A stretch of DNA of 50,547 bases from Acidimicrobiales bacterium (GCA_004282895.1 SHLQ01000004.1:1-50547); one strand, 5' to 3'; numbered from the stretch's first letter, positions 1 to 10,301 are shown. The notes: generated by a model from the letters alone, not told the origin. Numbers and translations are program-made.

Positions 1-57
1 CATTAGGTACAAGGTTGGGGTCAGGTTGGGGTCGGGCCTCATTAGGTACAAGGTTGG
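1..57 (+). repeat. Left arm of a GTACAAGGT repeat cluster
   Basis: CATTAGGTACAAGGTTGG occurs at 1-18 and exactly again at 40-57; AGGTTGGGGTC is tandemly duplicated at 12-22 and 23-33. Confidence 0.8.
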
Positions 58-272
58 ATATTCGAGTTCGTCGTTCGGACGAGCGTCACGGCAATCATTT
101 TGAACAGGATCGACTCGCAGCACCGTTCCGTGCAGGAGCGAGCGAATCAGAGCTTCGAGCTTCCGTGCCTACGCCCTTCGGCATTCGACTCGGTTTCCCA
201 GTGTCGACTGAGGAACCGGTCGGCGCCCATCCGATCCGTTGTGTCCGACGACCAACACATCGCCAATAACAG

Positions 273-350
273 AACCTTGTACTAAATGAGGCCCGACCCC
301 AACCTTGTACCGACCTTGTACGGTCCAAACCTTGTACCTAATGAGGCTCG
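273..350 (-). repeat. Right (inverted) arm of the GTACAAGGT repeat cluster
   Basis: ACCTTGTAC (reverse complement of GTACAAGGT) at 274-282, 302-310, 313-321 and 329-337, with inverted GAGGCCCGACCCCAACCTTGTAC and CCTAATGAGGCTCGACCCC context. Confidence 0.8.
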
Positions 351-351
351 A

Positions 352-389
352 CCCCAACGCGCTTGGGCCACCCCAACGCGCTTGGGCCA
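352..389. repeat. Exact 19-bp tandem duplication, each unit hairpin-forming
   Basis: CCCCAACGCGCTTGGGCCA at 352-370 and 371-389; CCCAA/TTGGG stems; lies just downstream of the accA stop (401-403, minus strand). Confidence 0.8.
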
Positions 390-400
390 AGTATCCGCTG

Positions 401-2137
401 TTAGCCCTCGATCTTGGCGACGATGTCGCCGGCGCCGATGCTGTCGCCTACGGCGACGTTGATCTCGGTGATGGTGCCGGAGATGTCGGCGTCGATGTTG
501 TTTTCCATCTTCATTGCCTCGAGCACGACCAGCGGATCGCCGGCTTCGACGGCGTCGCCGACCTCGACGTGAATGCGGACGATTGTGCCCTGCATCGGTA
601 CGGCGACCACGCCGGTACCGGCACCTCCGCCGCTGCTGGAACTGGCGGCACGCCGGCGGGCTGGCCCGCTGCCACTCGCGGAGGGCACCCACATACGTAC
701 GTCGTAGCGTTTGCCGTTGACCTCGATCGGTAGCTCTTTGAGCTCGCGGCCTTCCTCGTCCTCGTCGGCCAGTGCTGCAACGGACACGACACCGGTGAGA
801 TCAAGACCGTTCTCCACCCAATTGGTGGAGTGGGTTACCGCGCCGAATTCCTCGCTGGTCAGAATCGCTCGGTCAGCGGGGATCGTGGTAGCGATCCCGT
901 CGACCACAAGCTCGTCAAGCGCACGAACGGCACGCCGAATTGCGGTTGGCCGATCGTGGCCCCAAACCACCAGCTTTCCGACGAGGTTGTCGTAGAACTG
1001 GCTGATCTCGTCGCCGCTCTCGTAGCCCGTGTCGAAGCGGGTACCGAATCCGTCTGGAGCTCGCAGGGTGGTGATTGGTCCTGGCGAGGGGAGGAATGCG
1101 CCCTCGGCAGGATCCTCGGCGTTGATCCGAATCTCGATCGCATGACCGGTTACCGAAATGTCGTCCTGGGTGAAGGACAACGCTTCACCGGAGGCGACTC
1201 GGAGCTGTTGCTCGACGAGGTCGATGCCGGTGACAAGTTCGGACACGGGATGTTCGACCTGCAGGCGGGTGTTCATCTCGAGGTAGTAGAACGCGCCGTC
1301 CTCGTACAGGAACTCCACGGTTCCGGCGTTGGTGTAGTTGCAACCGCGCGCAACATCGATCGCGGCGGAGGCCATGGCATCGAGAATCTCCGGTTCGATA
1401 CCGGGGGCCGGTGCTTCTTCGATCAGTTTCTGGTGACGGCGCTGGGCGGAGCAGTCTCTGGTGCCCAGCGACACGTGGTTCCCGTGGGTGTCGGAAAGAA
1501 CTTGTACCTCGACGTGGCGCGGGTTCGCCAGGTACCGCTCCATGTAGATCTCATCTCGGCCGAAGTAGGCGAGCGCCTCGCGTTGGGCCGATTCGATGGC
1601 GGCCTCAACGGCAGCGTCGTCAGCAACCACCTTCATGCCGCGTCCGCCGCCTCCGTAGGCGGCCTTGATGGCAATGGGATACCCATGGGATTCGCCGAAC
1701 GAGTGCACCTGCGCCGGGTCGGTGATGAGGTCGGTAGTGCCCGGCACGCCGCTGACGCCGACCTTCTCGGCCGCTTCTCGGGCAGAGATCTTGTCGCCCA
1801 TGACGTCGATCGCCTCGGGAGGTGGGCCGATGAATACCACACCCAAGGCATCGATGGCGCGTGCGAAGTCCGCGTTCTCCGAGAAGAAGCCATAACCCGG
1901 ATGGACGGCTTCCGCGCCCGACTCCGTGATGATCTCGAGCATTCGTTCCGTGTTCAGATAGCTGTCGGCCGCCGTCTCGCCCCCAAGTGCGTACGCCTCG
2001 TCCGCGAGGCGAACGTGCAGGGCATTTCGATCGAGCTCGCTGTAGACGGCAACGGTGCCGACGCCCAGCTCCCGACAGGCGCGAATCACCCGCACCGCGA
2101 TTTCGCCTCGATTGGCGATGAGAACCTTCCCAAACAT
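401..2137 (-). CDS. accA: Acetyl-/propionyl-CoA carboxylase alpha chain (biotin carboxylase + BCCP domain)
   Basis: MFGKVLIANRGEIAVRVIRACRELG start, ATP-grasp biotin carboxylase motifs, C-terminal EAMKMEN biotinylation site. Confidence 0.95.
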   Translation of the reverse strand: MFGKVLIANRGEIAVRVIRACRELGVGTVAVYSELDRNALHVRLADEAYALGGETAADSYLNTERMLEIITESGAEAVHPGYGFFSENADFARAIDALGVVFIGPPPEAIDVMGDKISAREAAEKVGVSGVPGTTDLITDPAQVHSFGESHGYPIAIKAAYGGGGRGMKVVADDAAVEAAIESAQREALAYFGRDEIYMERYLANPRHVEVQVLSDTHGNHVSLGTRDCSAQRRHQKLIEEAPAPGIEPEILDAMASAAIDVARGCNYTNAGTVEFLYEDGAFYYLEMNTRLQVEHPVSELVTGIDLVEQQLRVASGEALSFTQDDISVTGHAIEIRINAEDPAEGAFLPSPGPITTLRAPDGFGTRFDTGYESGDEISQFYDNLVGKLVVWGHDRPTAIRRAVRALDELVVDGIATTIPADRAILTSEEFGAVTHSTNWVENGLDLTGVVSVAALADEDEEGRELKELPIEVNGKRYDVRMWVPSASGSGPARRRAASSSSGGGAGTGVVAVPMQGTIVRIHVEVGDAVEAGDPLVVLEAMKMENNIDADISGTITEINVAVGDSIGAGDIVAKIEG

Positions 2138-2213
2138 GCACCCATGTTGTAGCGCGTCCAGACGCACAGCAACGACTTTGCTCGTCGAGGATTCGGCGAC
2201 AACACTCGTCAGC

Positions 2214-2966
2214 GTGGACACGAGCACACTGCCGGCTGGACGGTTTCAGGTGGTCGAGTGGGTCGAGTCGACCGCGTCAACCAACGCGGATCTCGCAGAA
2301 GCGGTCCGATCGGGCCTGACCGATGCCCGCGTTCTTCTGACCGAGGAGCAGACAGCCGGTCGCGGCCGTCGCGACAGAACGTGGACGATGCCACCGGGGG
2401 GCGGGCTGCTCATGTCGATGTATGTGCCGTGGCCCGCCGATGACGCCGCCATCGTGGCGACCGCCCTCGGCGTGGCCGCGGTGGATGCAATCGGCGGACA
2501 TGGTGTGCCGGTTGCCCTGAAATGGCCCAACGATCTCCTCCTCCCTGATGGGCGCAAGGTCGCTGGCATGTTGGGGGAGCGCGTCGCCACCGATTCTCAC
2601 GTTGGTGTGGTCGTCGGAATGGGATTGAACGTCTCCTGGCCGACCATTGACGACGGATTCGAAGGCGCCGGCTGCCTGAACGACGCCAACCCCGAGCCGA
2701 TCGATCGCCCCGCTCTCGCACGAACGATCATCACCAACTTCGATGAGGAGCTTCGCCGGGTTGAGCACTACGGGTCCACGCCGGTGCTCGATCGTTACCG
2801 CGTCCGCTGCGCGACATTGGGGACAGAGGTACGCGTCCAGACCCCGTCCGGCGATATCACCGGTCGAGCGATCGACATCGACGAATCCGGGCGCCTCCGA
2901 CTGGAGACCACCGAGGAGGTGATGACCATCGACGTAGGCGATGTCGTGCACCTCCGCCCTCAGTAA
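2214..2966 (+). CDS. birA: Biotin--[acetyl-CoA-carboxylase] ligase, catalytic-domain type
   Basis: STNADL, EEQTAGRGRRDRTW and LKWPNDLLL motifs; no N-terminal HTH; GTG start at 2214 is inferred. Confidence 0.9.
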   Translation: MDTSTLPAGRFQVVEWVESTASTNADLAEAVRSGLTDARVLLTEEQTAGRGRRDRTWTMPPGGGLLMSMYVPWPADDAAIVATALGVAAVDAIGGHGVPVALKWPNDLLLPDGRKVAGMLGERVATDSHVGVVVGMGLNVSWPTIDDGFEGAGCLNDANPEPIDRPALARTIITNFDEELRRVEHYGSTPVLDRYRVRCATLGTEVRVQTPSGDITGRAIDIDESGRLRLETTEEVMTIDVGDVVHLRPQ

Positions 2967-2983
2967 GTAGCGTTGTCCACGCC

Positions 2984-4576
2984 ATGACGGCCTCCACAAC
3001 TCCTCGACGCGCGCGCCGCACGTGGCCCCAGCGGCTGCTTATGGTGCTCGGTGTTGTGCTGGCATTCGCCTGCTTCGTCGCTGCCAAGGGCCTGTGGGAA
3101 GCACGAACGGTCCTTGCGGATTTGCCGCGGATCCGGGTGGCATCCGACGTGCTTGCGCAGGCCGGTAATCCCGGTGACCCCGTGAACTTCCTTCTCATCG
3201 GCGTTGATAGCTCCGAGGGCCTCGATGACGACGATCCCGTGCGAGCGGGACGCGACATCGTGTCCGAAGCGAACGGACGGTTCTTGTCGGACACGATTCT
3301 TATGGTCCGTCTCGACCCAGCGACGGGCGCGGCGTCGGTTATGTCCATCCCCCGAGACCTGTATGTGCAGGTGCCGGGGAGTACCGAGTACAAGATCAAC
3401 TCGACGCTTCTGATCGGGGGAGTGGAGAAGCTCATCGAGACGATCGACGCCAACCTGGAGGTTCCGGTCAACCACTTCGTCATGGTGGACTTTGCCGGGT
3501 TTTCGAGCCTGGTGGAGCTGGTTGACGGTGTGCCGGTCTACTTCCCGTTCCCGACCCGGGATGTCGGCTCCGGGCTGAACATCCCCGACCCCGGGTGTTG
3601 GGTGCTCGATGGCACAAATTCGCTTGCGTACGTACGGGCGCGGTCGCTCGAGGAGAACATCGAGGGTGAGTGGACTCCTCTCGCGGGGCCGGCCCCCGAC
3701 CTTGCTCGTATCGCTCGCCAACAGGAGTTCATGGTCCTGGCGTTGGAACAGGCGTTGCAGTTGGGTGCGTCCGACGCAGGTCGGATTCGAGAGTTTGTCC
3801 AGGTCGGCGCAGAGGCGGTTGTGCTGGACGATCGGCTGACACCTGGCCAACTCCTCGATCTTGCTGAGTCGTTTCGCTCGTTTGACACCGACACACTGTC
3901 GACGGAGACCCTGCCGGTGCGACCATTGTTCAACGACGAGGGTCGTTACCTCGGAGAAACGCTTCAGGTGGAAGCGGCCGAGGATCTTCTACGGGTCTTC
4001 CAAGGCCGCGCCGACGGTGTCCGGCCGGCGGAGGTGCAGGTTGTTGTCGGCGGCGTGTCGACGACGGGCACCGAACGCGCGGTCGATCAGCTGGTTGAAC
4101 GAGGGTTTGACGCCTCCATGGCGGAAACTGCTCTCGACCGGTCGGCGACCACGATCCGATTCAGTGCCGATCGGCTGGCGGATGCGGTGCTGCTGGCCCG
4201 ATACCTGGAATTGTCGCCGGCGTTTGAGGCTCAGGCGGAGGAAGACTCGATAGCGCTCATCATCGGCCCGGACTTCGGGGGAGTACGACCGCTCCCACGG
4301 CCCGAGAGTGAAGTGATCGAACGGGCCACCGACGCGGCCTCGCTGGCCCGCGAACTTGTCTCCGCGACGACCACCCTGGCGCCAGCCACAACCGACCCGG
4401 GCGGCTCCGACGATGGTACGACCGCACCGGCGACGACAGATTCCGCCACGACGACAACGGCGGACTCGTCGACGTCGACTGTGTCGGATGACCTACCGAC
4501 CGAAACGCCTGAAAACACTACGATTGTTCGGGGGCGACCGCCCCAAGGCGTGACCTGCTTCCCACTCGAGCAGTGA
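2984..4576 (+). CDS. LytR-CpsA-Psr (LCP) family protein with LytR_C-like domain and Thr-rich tail
   Basis: N-terminal TM; FLLIGVDSSEG, SDTILMVRLDP, MSIPRDLYV and YVRARSLE motifs; C-terminal LytR_C-like region and T-rich stretch. Confidence 0.9.
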   Translation: MTASTTPRRARRTWPQRLLMVLGVVLAFACFVAAKGLWEARTVLADLPRIRVASDVLAQAGNPGDPVNFLLIGVDSSEGLDDDDPVRAGRDIVSEANGRFLSDTILMVRLDPATGAASVMSIPRDLYVQVPGSTEYKINSTLLIGGVEKLIETIDANLEVPVNHFVMVDFAGFSSLVELVDGVPVYFPFPTRDVGSGLNIPDPGCWVLDGTNSLAYVRARSLEENIEGEWTPLAGPAPDLARIARQQEFMVLALEQALQLGASDAGRIREFVQVGAEAVVLDDRLTPGQLLDLAESFRSFDTDTLSTETLPVRPLFNDEGRYLGETLQVEAAEDLLRVFQGRADGVRPAEVQVVVGGVSTTGTERAVDQLVERGFDASMAETALDRSATTIRFSADRLADAVLLARYLELSPAFEAQAEEDSIALIIGPDFGGVRPLPRPESEVIERATDAASLARELVSATTTLAPATTDPGGSDDGTTAPATTDSATTTTADSSTSTVSDDLPTETPENTTIVRGRPPQGVTCFPLEQ

Positions 4577-4600
4577 AGTGATTGCAAGGAGATACCCCAC

Positions 4601-5899
4601 ATGGCAGTAGTCGACATTCCCTCGACGTCCAGAATCGCGGTTGTAGGCACCGGATATGTGGGTTTGACAACCGGCGCGTGTTTCGCCGAGCTCGGTCATG
4701 ACGTGCTCTGTGCGGACATCGTCGAAGAGAAGGTGACCAGCCTCAAGGCCGGAAAGATCCCGATCCACGAAGACGGTCTCGAGTCCATCGTGCAGGAGAA
4801 CATGAAGGCGGGACGACTCGACTTCGTCCTTGGTGCGGCCAACGCCGTCAAGGGACGTGAATTTGTCTACCTCTGTGTACCGACACCACAGGGCGACGAT
4901 GGCCGAGCCGACCTCTCCTATGTCGAGGCGGCCGCACGCGAGATCGCACCGCACCTCGATCGGGGTGCCATCGTGGTCAACAAGTCGACCGTGCCTGTTG
5001 GCTCGACACTGCTGGTCGAACGAGCCCTCGAGCGCCCGGATGTTTCCGTGGTATCGAATCCGGAGTTTCTCCGCGAGGGATCCGCAGTGAACGACTTCCT
5101 GAATCCGGATCGGGTGGTCATCGGCTCCGACGATCGCAACGCCGCCTCGAAGGTGGCCGCGTTGTACCTCGGAGTCCGCGCACCGATTCTCATCACCGAT
5201 CCTGCCTCAGCCGAGACAACCAAGTACGCGTCCAACGCGTTTCTGGCCACGAAGATCAGCTTTGCCAACGCGGTGGCCGCGGTCTGTGAGGCGGTCGGCG
5301 CTGATGTGGCGGACGTGTTGATGGGTATCGGATACGACAGCCGTATCGGCCATCACTTCCTCAAGCCGGGGCCTGGTTGGGGCGGTTCGTGTTTCCCGAA
5401 AGACACCAAGGCCATGATCGGTATCGCCGAGGACGGAGGGTACGACTTCGCGTTTCTCAAGGGTGTGATCGAGGTCAACGACCAGCAGTTCGTGCGGGTC
5501 GTCGACAAGGTCCGGAAGGCCTGCGGGGGCGACTTGGCAGGCAAAAAGGTGGGTGTGCTCGGCCTGACGTTCAAGGCCGGAACCGACGATCTTCGGGATT
5601 CGCCCGCCATCGAGATCTGTAAGCGGTTGGTTGCCGCCGGCGCCGTGATCACGGCCCATGACCCCGTCGCGACGGAGTCACACGTCGAGGGGGTTACAAC
5701 CGTCGATGATCCGTATGACGCCTGCCAGGACGCACAGGTGGTCGCGATTCTCACCGAATGGGATGACTTCAAGTTCTTGGACCTCGATCAACTGGGCGAA
5801 CGAATGGCCGCCAAGAACATCGTCGACGCTCGCAACCTGCTCGAACGTGGCGCCGTCCGCCGTCGAGGATTCAACTACCAGGGCATCGGCCGTCGCTGA
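4601..5899 (+). CDS. ugd: UDP-glucose 6-dehydrogenase
   Basis: [47 protein letters not shown] active-site Cys motif. Confidence 0.95.
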   Translation: MAVVDIPSTSRIAVVGTGYVGLTTGACFAELGHDVLCADIVEEKVTSLKAGKIPIHEDGLESIVQENMKAGRLDFVLGAANAVKGREFVYLCVPTPQGDDGRADLSYVEAAAREIAPHLDRGAIVVNKSTVPVGSTLLVERALERPDVSVVSNPEFLREGSAVNDFLNPDRVVIGSDDRNAASKVAALYLGVRAPILITDPASAETTKYASNAFLATKISFANAVAAVCEAVGADVADVLMGIGYDSRIGHHFLKPGPGWGGSCFPKDTKAMIGIAEDGGYDFAFLKGVIEVNDQQFVRVVDKVRKACGGDLAGKKVGVLGLTFKAGTDDLRDSPAIEICKRLVAAGAVITAHDPVATESHVEGVTTVDDPYDACQDAQVVAILTEWDDFKFLDLDQLGERMAAKNIVDARNLLERGAVRRRGFNYQGIGRR

Positions 5900-6840
5900 T
5901 GCCCCGCGTCGTCGTCACCGGCGGAGCCGGTTTCCTTGGTTCACACCTCGCTGATGCACTTCTCGCCCGAGGTGATGAGGTCGTCGCCATCGACAACCTC
6001 GTCACGGGTGACACCGCAAACATCGAACACCTGATTCAGCACGACGGCTTCTCGTTCGTTCGTGCGGATGTCTCGAACTACATGTGGGTCCCGGGGGATG
6101 TGGACGTGGTTATGCACTTCGCATCACCGGCGTCTCCGGTCGACTATCTCGAAATGCCCATCCAGACGTTGAAGGTCGGGTCACTGGGAACCCACAACAG
6201 CCTCGGATTGGCCAAGGCCAAAGGGGCGACGTTCTTCATGGCGTCGACCTCCGAGGTGTACGGCGACCCGCTCGTCCACCCACAAACCGAGGAGTACTGG
6301 GGCAACGTGAACCCGGTTGGGCCTCGCGGGGTGTACGACGAGGCCAAGCGGTTCTCGGAAGCGATGACAATGGCCTATCACCGCCATCACGGACTCGACA
6401 CCCGCATCGTTCGTATCTTCAACACGTATGGTCCGCGTATGCGCCCCAACGACGGTCGCGTGGTCTCGAACTTCATCATCCAGGCGTTGTCGGGCGAGCC
6501 GATCACGATCTACGGAGACGGGTCGCAGACGCGGAGTTTCACCTTCGTCGACGATGAGATCCGAGGATTCCTTGCGTTGCTCGACTCCGATGTGACCTCG
6601 CCCACGAACATTGGCAATCCCAACGAGTTCACGATTTCGGAGCTCGCGGAGCTTGTGGTGGAGCTCACCGCCAGTACGAGCGAGATCACCTATCACGATC
6701 TGCCGGTCGATGATCCCACCCAACGAAAGCCCGATATCTCCAAGGCCAAGGAGCTTCTCGGATGGGAGCCGACCATTCAGCTGCGGGAAGGGCTGGAGCG
6801 GACGATCACGTACTTCGCCGGGGTGCTCGAGCGCCGCTAA
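5899..6840 (+). CDS. NAD-dependent epimerase/dehydratase, UDP-glucuronate decarboxylase (UDP-xylose synthase)-like
   Basis: [65 protein letters not shown]. Confidence 0.88.
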   Translation: MPRVVVTGGAGFLGSHLADALLARGDEVVAIDNLVTGDTANIEHLIQHDGFSFVRADVSNYMWVPGDVDVVMHFASPASPVDYLEMPIQTLKVGSLGTHNSLGLAKAKGATFFMASTSEVYGDPLVHPQTEEYWGNVNPVGPRGVYDEAKRFSEAMTMAYHRHHGLDTRIVRIFNTYGPRMRPNDGRVVSNFIIQALSGEPITIYGDGSQTRSFTFVDDEIRGFLALLDSDVTSPTNIGNPNEFTISELAELVVELTASTSEITYHDLPVDDPTQRKPDISKAKELLGWEPTIQLREGLERTITYFAGVLERR

Positions 6841-6849
6841 CGTCTGCGT

Positions 6850-7923
6850 GTGGTCCGGGTCGCGCTCACCGTTGAACAAAACTGGTTTGCCGTTCCCGGA
6901 GGGACCGCCCGATCGACCAATCGTCTGATCCGGGCCCTGGCGGAGCACCATCCGAACGAAGTGCAGCTCCGTGGGTTTCACGGGTTCCACCGGCGTTCGC
7001 CGACGCTTCCGGTCCCGTCCGAGTTGTCGACCACCTCGATTCCGGTTCCGGGACGGCTGCTTGTGCAGCTGTGGGGGCGAAAGGGGTGGCCGGCGGTGGA
7101 CCGATGGGTGCCAGACGCTGACCTCGTCCATTCACCGGCGTATGTGCTGCCGTCGACCGTACGGCCTACGGTCGTCACCTTGCACGACCTGGCGTTCGTC
7201 CGACATCCCGAGTGGTTCACCGCCCATGGGGTGCGCTTCTTCAACCGTTTGCTCGATCGCGTGCGTCACGGGGACCAGCAGGTGATCGTGCCGTCTGCGG
7301 AGACCGCAGCGGATTGTGTCGCGGCCGGTATCAGCGAGGCTCGCCTTCACGTGATTCCGTGGGGTGTGAATCCCACGACCGTCGACACCGACCGCGCCCG
7401 GAGTTTCGCGGCCGAGCTGGGTGCGACCGCTCCGTTCGTCTTGTTCGTCGGCACGCTCGAACCACGAAAGAACCTGACCGCACTGGCCGACGCCATGGCC
7501 CTCGTGCCCGATACCCCGCTGGTCGTTGTTGGCCCGAAGGGCTGGGGTGACGTCGAGGTCGAGGGAGCGCTGCTCCTTGGGGAACGGTCTGCAGAGGAGG
7601 TCGCGATGCTCATGGCGGCCGCACGCGTCGTCGCCTATCCGAGCACTCTGGAAGGGTTTGGCCTTCCGGTGTTGGAAGCCATGGCCCAGGGCACGCCGGT
7701 GGTGGTCCACGCGGGTTCAACCCCTGCGGCGGTGGCCGGGCCCGGCGGTGTGGAAGTGGACACGGGCGATGCAGGCCAGTTCGCCGAAGCCATTCGAACG
7801 CTCGTCGACGACCCCAGCTTCCATGCGGATCGAAGTGCGGCGGCGCGGGAACGGGCGACGGAGTTCACCTGGGAGAACACCGCAGCGCTGACCATCGCCG
7901 TGTACCGGGAGGCCGCGCAATGA
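6850..7923 (+). CDS. Glycosyltransferase family 4
   Basis: VGTLEPRKNL, PSTLEGFGLPVLEAMAQGTPVV; GTG start. Confidence 0.88.
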   Translation: MVRVALTVEQNWFAVPGGTARSTNRLIRALAEHHPNEVQLRGFHGFHRRSPTLPVPSELSTTSIPVPGRLLVQLWGRKGWPAVDRWVPDADLVHSPAYVLPSTVRPTVVTLHDLAFVRHPEWFTAHGVRFFNRLLDRVRHGDQQVIVPSAETAADCVAAGISEARLHVIPWGVNPTTVDTDRARSFAAELGATAPFVLFVGTLEPRKNLTALADAMALVPDTPLVVVGPKGWGDVEVEGALLLGERSAEEVAMLMAAARVVAYPSTLEGFGLPVLEAMAQGTPVVVHAGSTPAAVAGPGGVEVDTGDAGQFAEAIRTLVDDPSFHADRSAAARERATEFTWENTAALTIAVYREAAQ

Positions 7924-9035
7924 CCGACCCGTTGCGCGTTGGCATGAACGTACTGTGGCTCCGGCCCGGCATCGTCGGAGGCACCGAGAGCTACGCGACG
8001 CGACTCATCACGGCGCTCGCGGACCGTCCCGAGGTCCTCATGCACACATTCGCGCTTCCCGAAGCGGCGTCGCTGCATCGTGGTGCGCTGGCCATGACGA
8101 ACGTGCATCAGGCACCGGATCTCCCTGATCATCCGTCCGCGCGGATTGCCGCGGAGCGGACCTGGCTCATCCGCGAGCTTCGGGCGTTGGACGCGGACGT
8201 AGTCCATCACCTGGGTGGAACCGTCCCGGTTGGATCACCGGGCCCACTGGTCTGCACCATCCACGATCTGCAGCCGTTGGATGATCCGGGCAACTTCTCG
8301 GCAATCAAGCGTCGCTGGCTCGGCCGAGCATTGCCGGCTGCGGTGCGGCGTTCGACGATCGTTGCCGCCCCGAGCCAGTGGGTGGCCGATCAGATCAGCG
8401 AACGATTGGATATCGACCCGGCTCACGTGGTGACGGTCTCTGCCTACGCCGATGGATCCGACGATCCCACGGAGACCCAGCCGGACCGGGAGCATCCCTT
8501 TGTTTTGTTCCCCGCAATGACGCTCGCACACAAGAACCATCGGTTCCTGTTCGACGCGTTCGCACGCGCCGTGCAGAAACGCCCTGACCTTCGTCTCGTC
8601 TGTGTGGGAGCAACCGGGCGCGATGATCACGACATCCGTCACTACGCAGCAGACGCGTCATCTCGTATTGAAATGCGCGGTCACGTGTCGCGGGCCGAGT
8701 TCGACGACCTCCTTCATCACGCCGAAGCACTGGTCTTCCCTTCCTTGTACGAAGGGTTTGGGCTTCCCGTGGTTGAGGCACAGATCGCGGGAGTACCCGT
8801 GATCGCCTCGAATCGAACGGCGCTGCCAGAAGTGGCAGGTACTGGCGCGGTGCTGCTTGATCCGACCGATGTTGACGTGTGGGCGGACGCCATGGCGGCA
8901 CCCCTGCCGGCCTCCACCCGTGACGAGCTGGTCGCCCAAGGTCGTGTCAACGCCCAGCGATACTCGGCGGCAGAGATGGCGACATCCCAGCTTCGGGCCT
9001 ACCGGCTCGCCCAGTCGACTTCGCCTGCACCCTAG
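7920..9035 (+). CDS. Glycosyltransferase family 4
   Basis: FPSLYEGFGLPVVEAQIAGVPVIASN; ATGA overlap with upstream gene. Confidence 0.88.
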   Translation: MTDPLRVGMNVLWLRPGIVGGTESYATRLITALADRPEVLMHTFALPEAASLHRGALAMTNVHQAPDLPDHPSARIAAERTWLIRELRALDADVVHHLGGTVPVGSPGPLVCTIHDLQPLDDPGNFSAIKRRWLGRALPAAVRRSTIVAAPSQWVADQISERLDIDPAHVVTVSAYADGSDDPTETQPDREHPFVLFPAMTLAHKNHRFLFDAFARAVQKRPDLRLVCVGATGRDDHDIRHYAADASSRIEMRGHVSRAEFDDLLHHAEALVFPSLYEGFGLPVVEAQIAGVPVIASNRTALPEVAGTGAVLLDPTDVDVWADAMAAPLPASTRDELVAQGRVNAQRYSAAEMATSQLRAYRLAQSTSPAP

Positions 9036-9044
9036 GATCGCGCC

Positions 9045-10268
9045 GTGAAGATTCAGGTCCTGTGTCCGCATTTTGAGCCGGACAGTGCGCCCACGGGTGA
9101 GTTCATGACCGCGATCGTCGAGAACCTCGGGGCCATGGGCCATGAGCTGCACGTGATCACCGCACTGCCCTGGTACCGGGAGCATGCGATCGAGGAGGGG
9201 TGGTCCCATCGCCTTGTGCAGAGTGAGGACCGGCCCTGGGGTCGGATCTCCCGGGTGCATCCGTTTCCCACGGACAAGACCAACATCGCGGCCCGCGCCA
9301 TGGCGTTTGCCGGGTTCACGACCGCAGGCCTCGTCACGGCAGTGTCATCTCGATTCGACGCCGACATCGTCTTCGCCATGTCGCCGCCGATGACCCTGGG
9401 CGTTGCGGCGTGGGTCGCGGCAAAACGTCGAGGGGTGCCGTTTGTGTTCAACATTCAGGACGTGTTCCCGGACGTCGCCATCGAAACCGGAACCATCACC
9501 TCACCCCGAGTCATCTCCGCCGCGAAGAAGCTCGAGGCTTTCGTCTACGACAAGGCCGATGTTGTGACCGTGCTGAGCGAAGAGATGGACCGCAACGTCA
9601 TCGGCAAGACCGACACCCCGACAGAGATCATTCCGAACTTCGTCGACATCGAGACGTTTGCGCCAACCCCGCTCGAGAACTCGTACCGCGAGGAGTTCGG
9701 ACTGGTCGGAAAACGAGTCGTGATGTACTGCGGCAACGTGGGTTTCTCCCAATCGATCGAATTGTTGGCCGAAGCGGCGCGCGAGATGCCCGACCTCGAA
9801 GACGTCATGTTTGTGGTGAACGGCGGCGGGTCATCGATCGAAGAGGTGCGCCGTCGGTCGAAAGGCCTGAAGAACTTCAAGATCATTCCGTATCAGCCCG
9901 TCGAGCGCGTACCCGAAGTTCTCGCCGCAGCCGATGTCCACGTCATCCCGCTGCGAAAGGGATTGGCCTGGTCGAGTGTTCCATCGAAGCTGTACAAGAT
10001 TCTGGCGGTGAAGCGTCCGGTCATCGCCAGCGTCGATGAGGGGACCGAAGTCGGCAACGTCGTGGTGGAGGCCGCGGCCGGCCGATCCGTCCCGCCCGAT
10101 GTTGTTGAACCAATGGTGGAGGCGTTGCGAGAGCTCCTCGATTCGGCCGATCTTCGGGTAGCCATGGGTGAACGAGGCCGGGACTGGGTCGAACAGTGGG
10201 TGACCCCACGTCGAGCCGCAGAGCGGTATGAGGCGTTGTTCACACGACTCACCGCCGAGGTGCCCTAG
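9045..10268 (+). CDS. Glycosyltransferase family 4 (WbuB-like)
   Basis: HFEPDSAPTGEFMTAIVENLGAMGHELHVITALPWY; MYCGNVGFSQSIELL; VPSKLYKILAVKRPVIA. Confidence 0.87.
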   Translation: MKIQVLCPHFEPDSAPTGEFMTAIVENLGAMGHELHVITALPWYREHAIEEGWSHRLVQSEDRPWGRISRVHPFPTDKTNIAARAMAFAGFTTAGLVTAVSSRFDADIVFAMSPPMTLGVAAWVAAKRRGVPFVFNIQDVFPDVAIETGTITSPRVISAAKKLEAFVYDKADVVTVLSEEMDRNVIGKTDTPTEIIPNFVDIETFAPTPLENSYREEFGLVGKRVVMYCGNVGFSQSIELLAEAAREMPDLEDVMFVVNGGGSSIEEVRRRSKGLKNFKIIPYQPVERVPEVLAAADVHVIPLRKGLAWSSVPSKLYKILAVKRPVIASVDEGTEVGNVVVEAAAGRSVPPDVVEPMVEALRELLDSADLRVAMGERGRDWVEQWVTPRRAAERYEALFTRLTAEVP

Positions 10269-10301
10269 GAGACGCACCGAAACTCTGTAGCATGTCTCCC
10301 C

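Noticed and set aside
58-272. Gene inside the left-edge repeat cluster
   Set aside because: Small ORFs on both strands (e.g. 15-269) incorporate the repeats and show no family resemblance; no RNA gene recognised.
830-2152. 440-aa plus-strand ORF antisense to accA
   Set aside because: High-GC shadow ORF; composition is unlike a protein family, while the opposite strand is an unambiguous carboxylase.
4586-4605. Shared GGAGATACCC(C)ACATG leader at ugd and the DUF4397 gene
   Set aside because: Only two occurrences noticed; probably similar Shine-Dalgarno regions by chance. A genome-wide motif count would decide.
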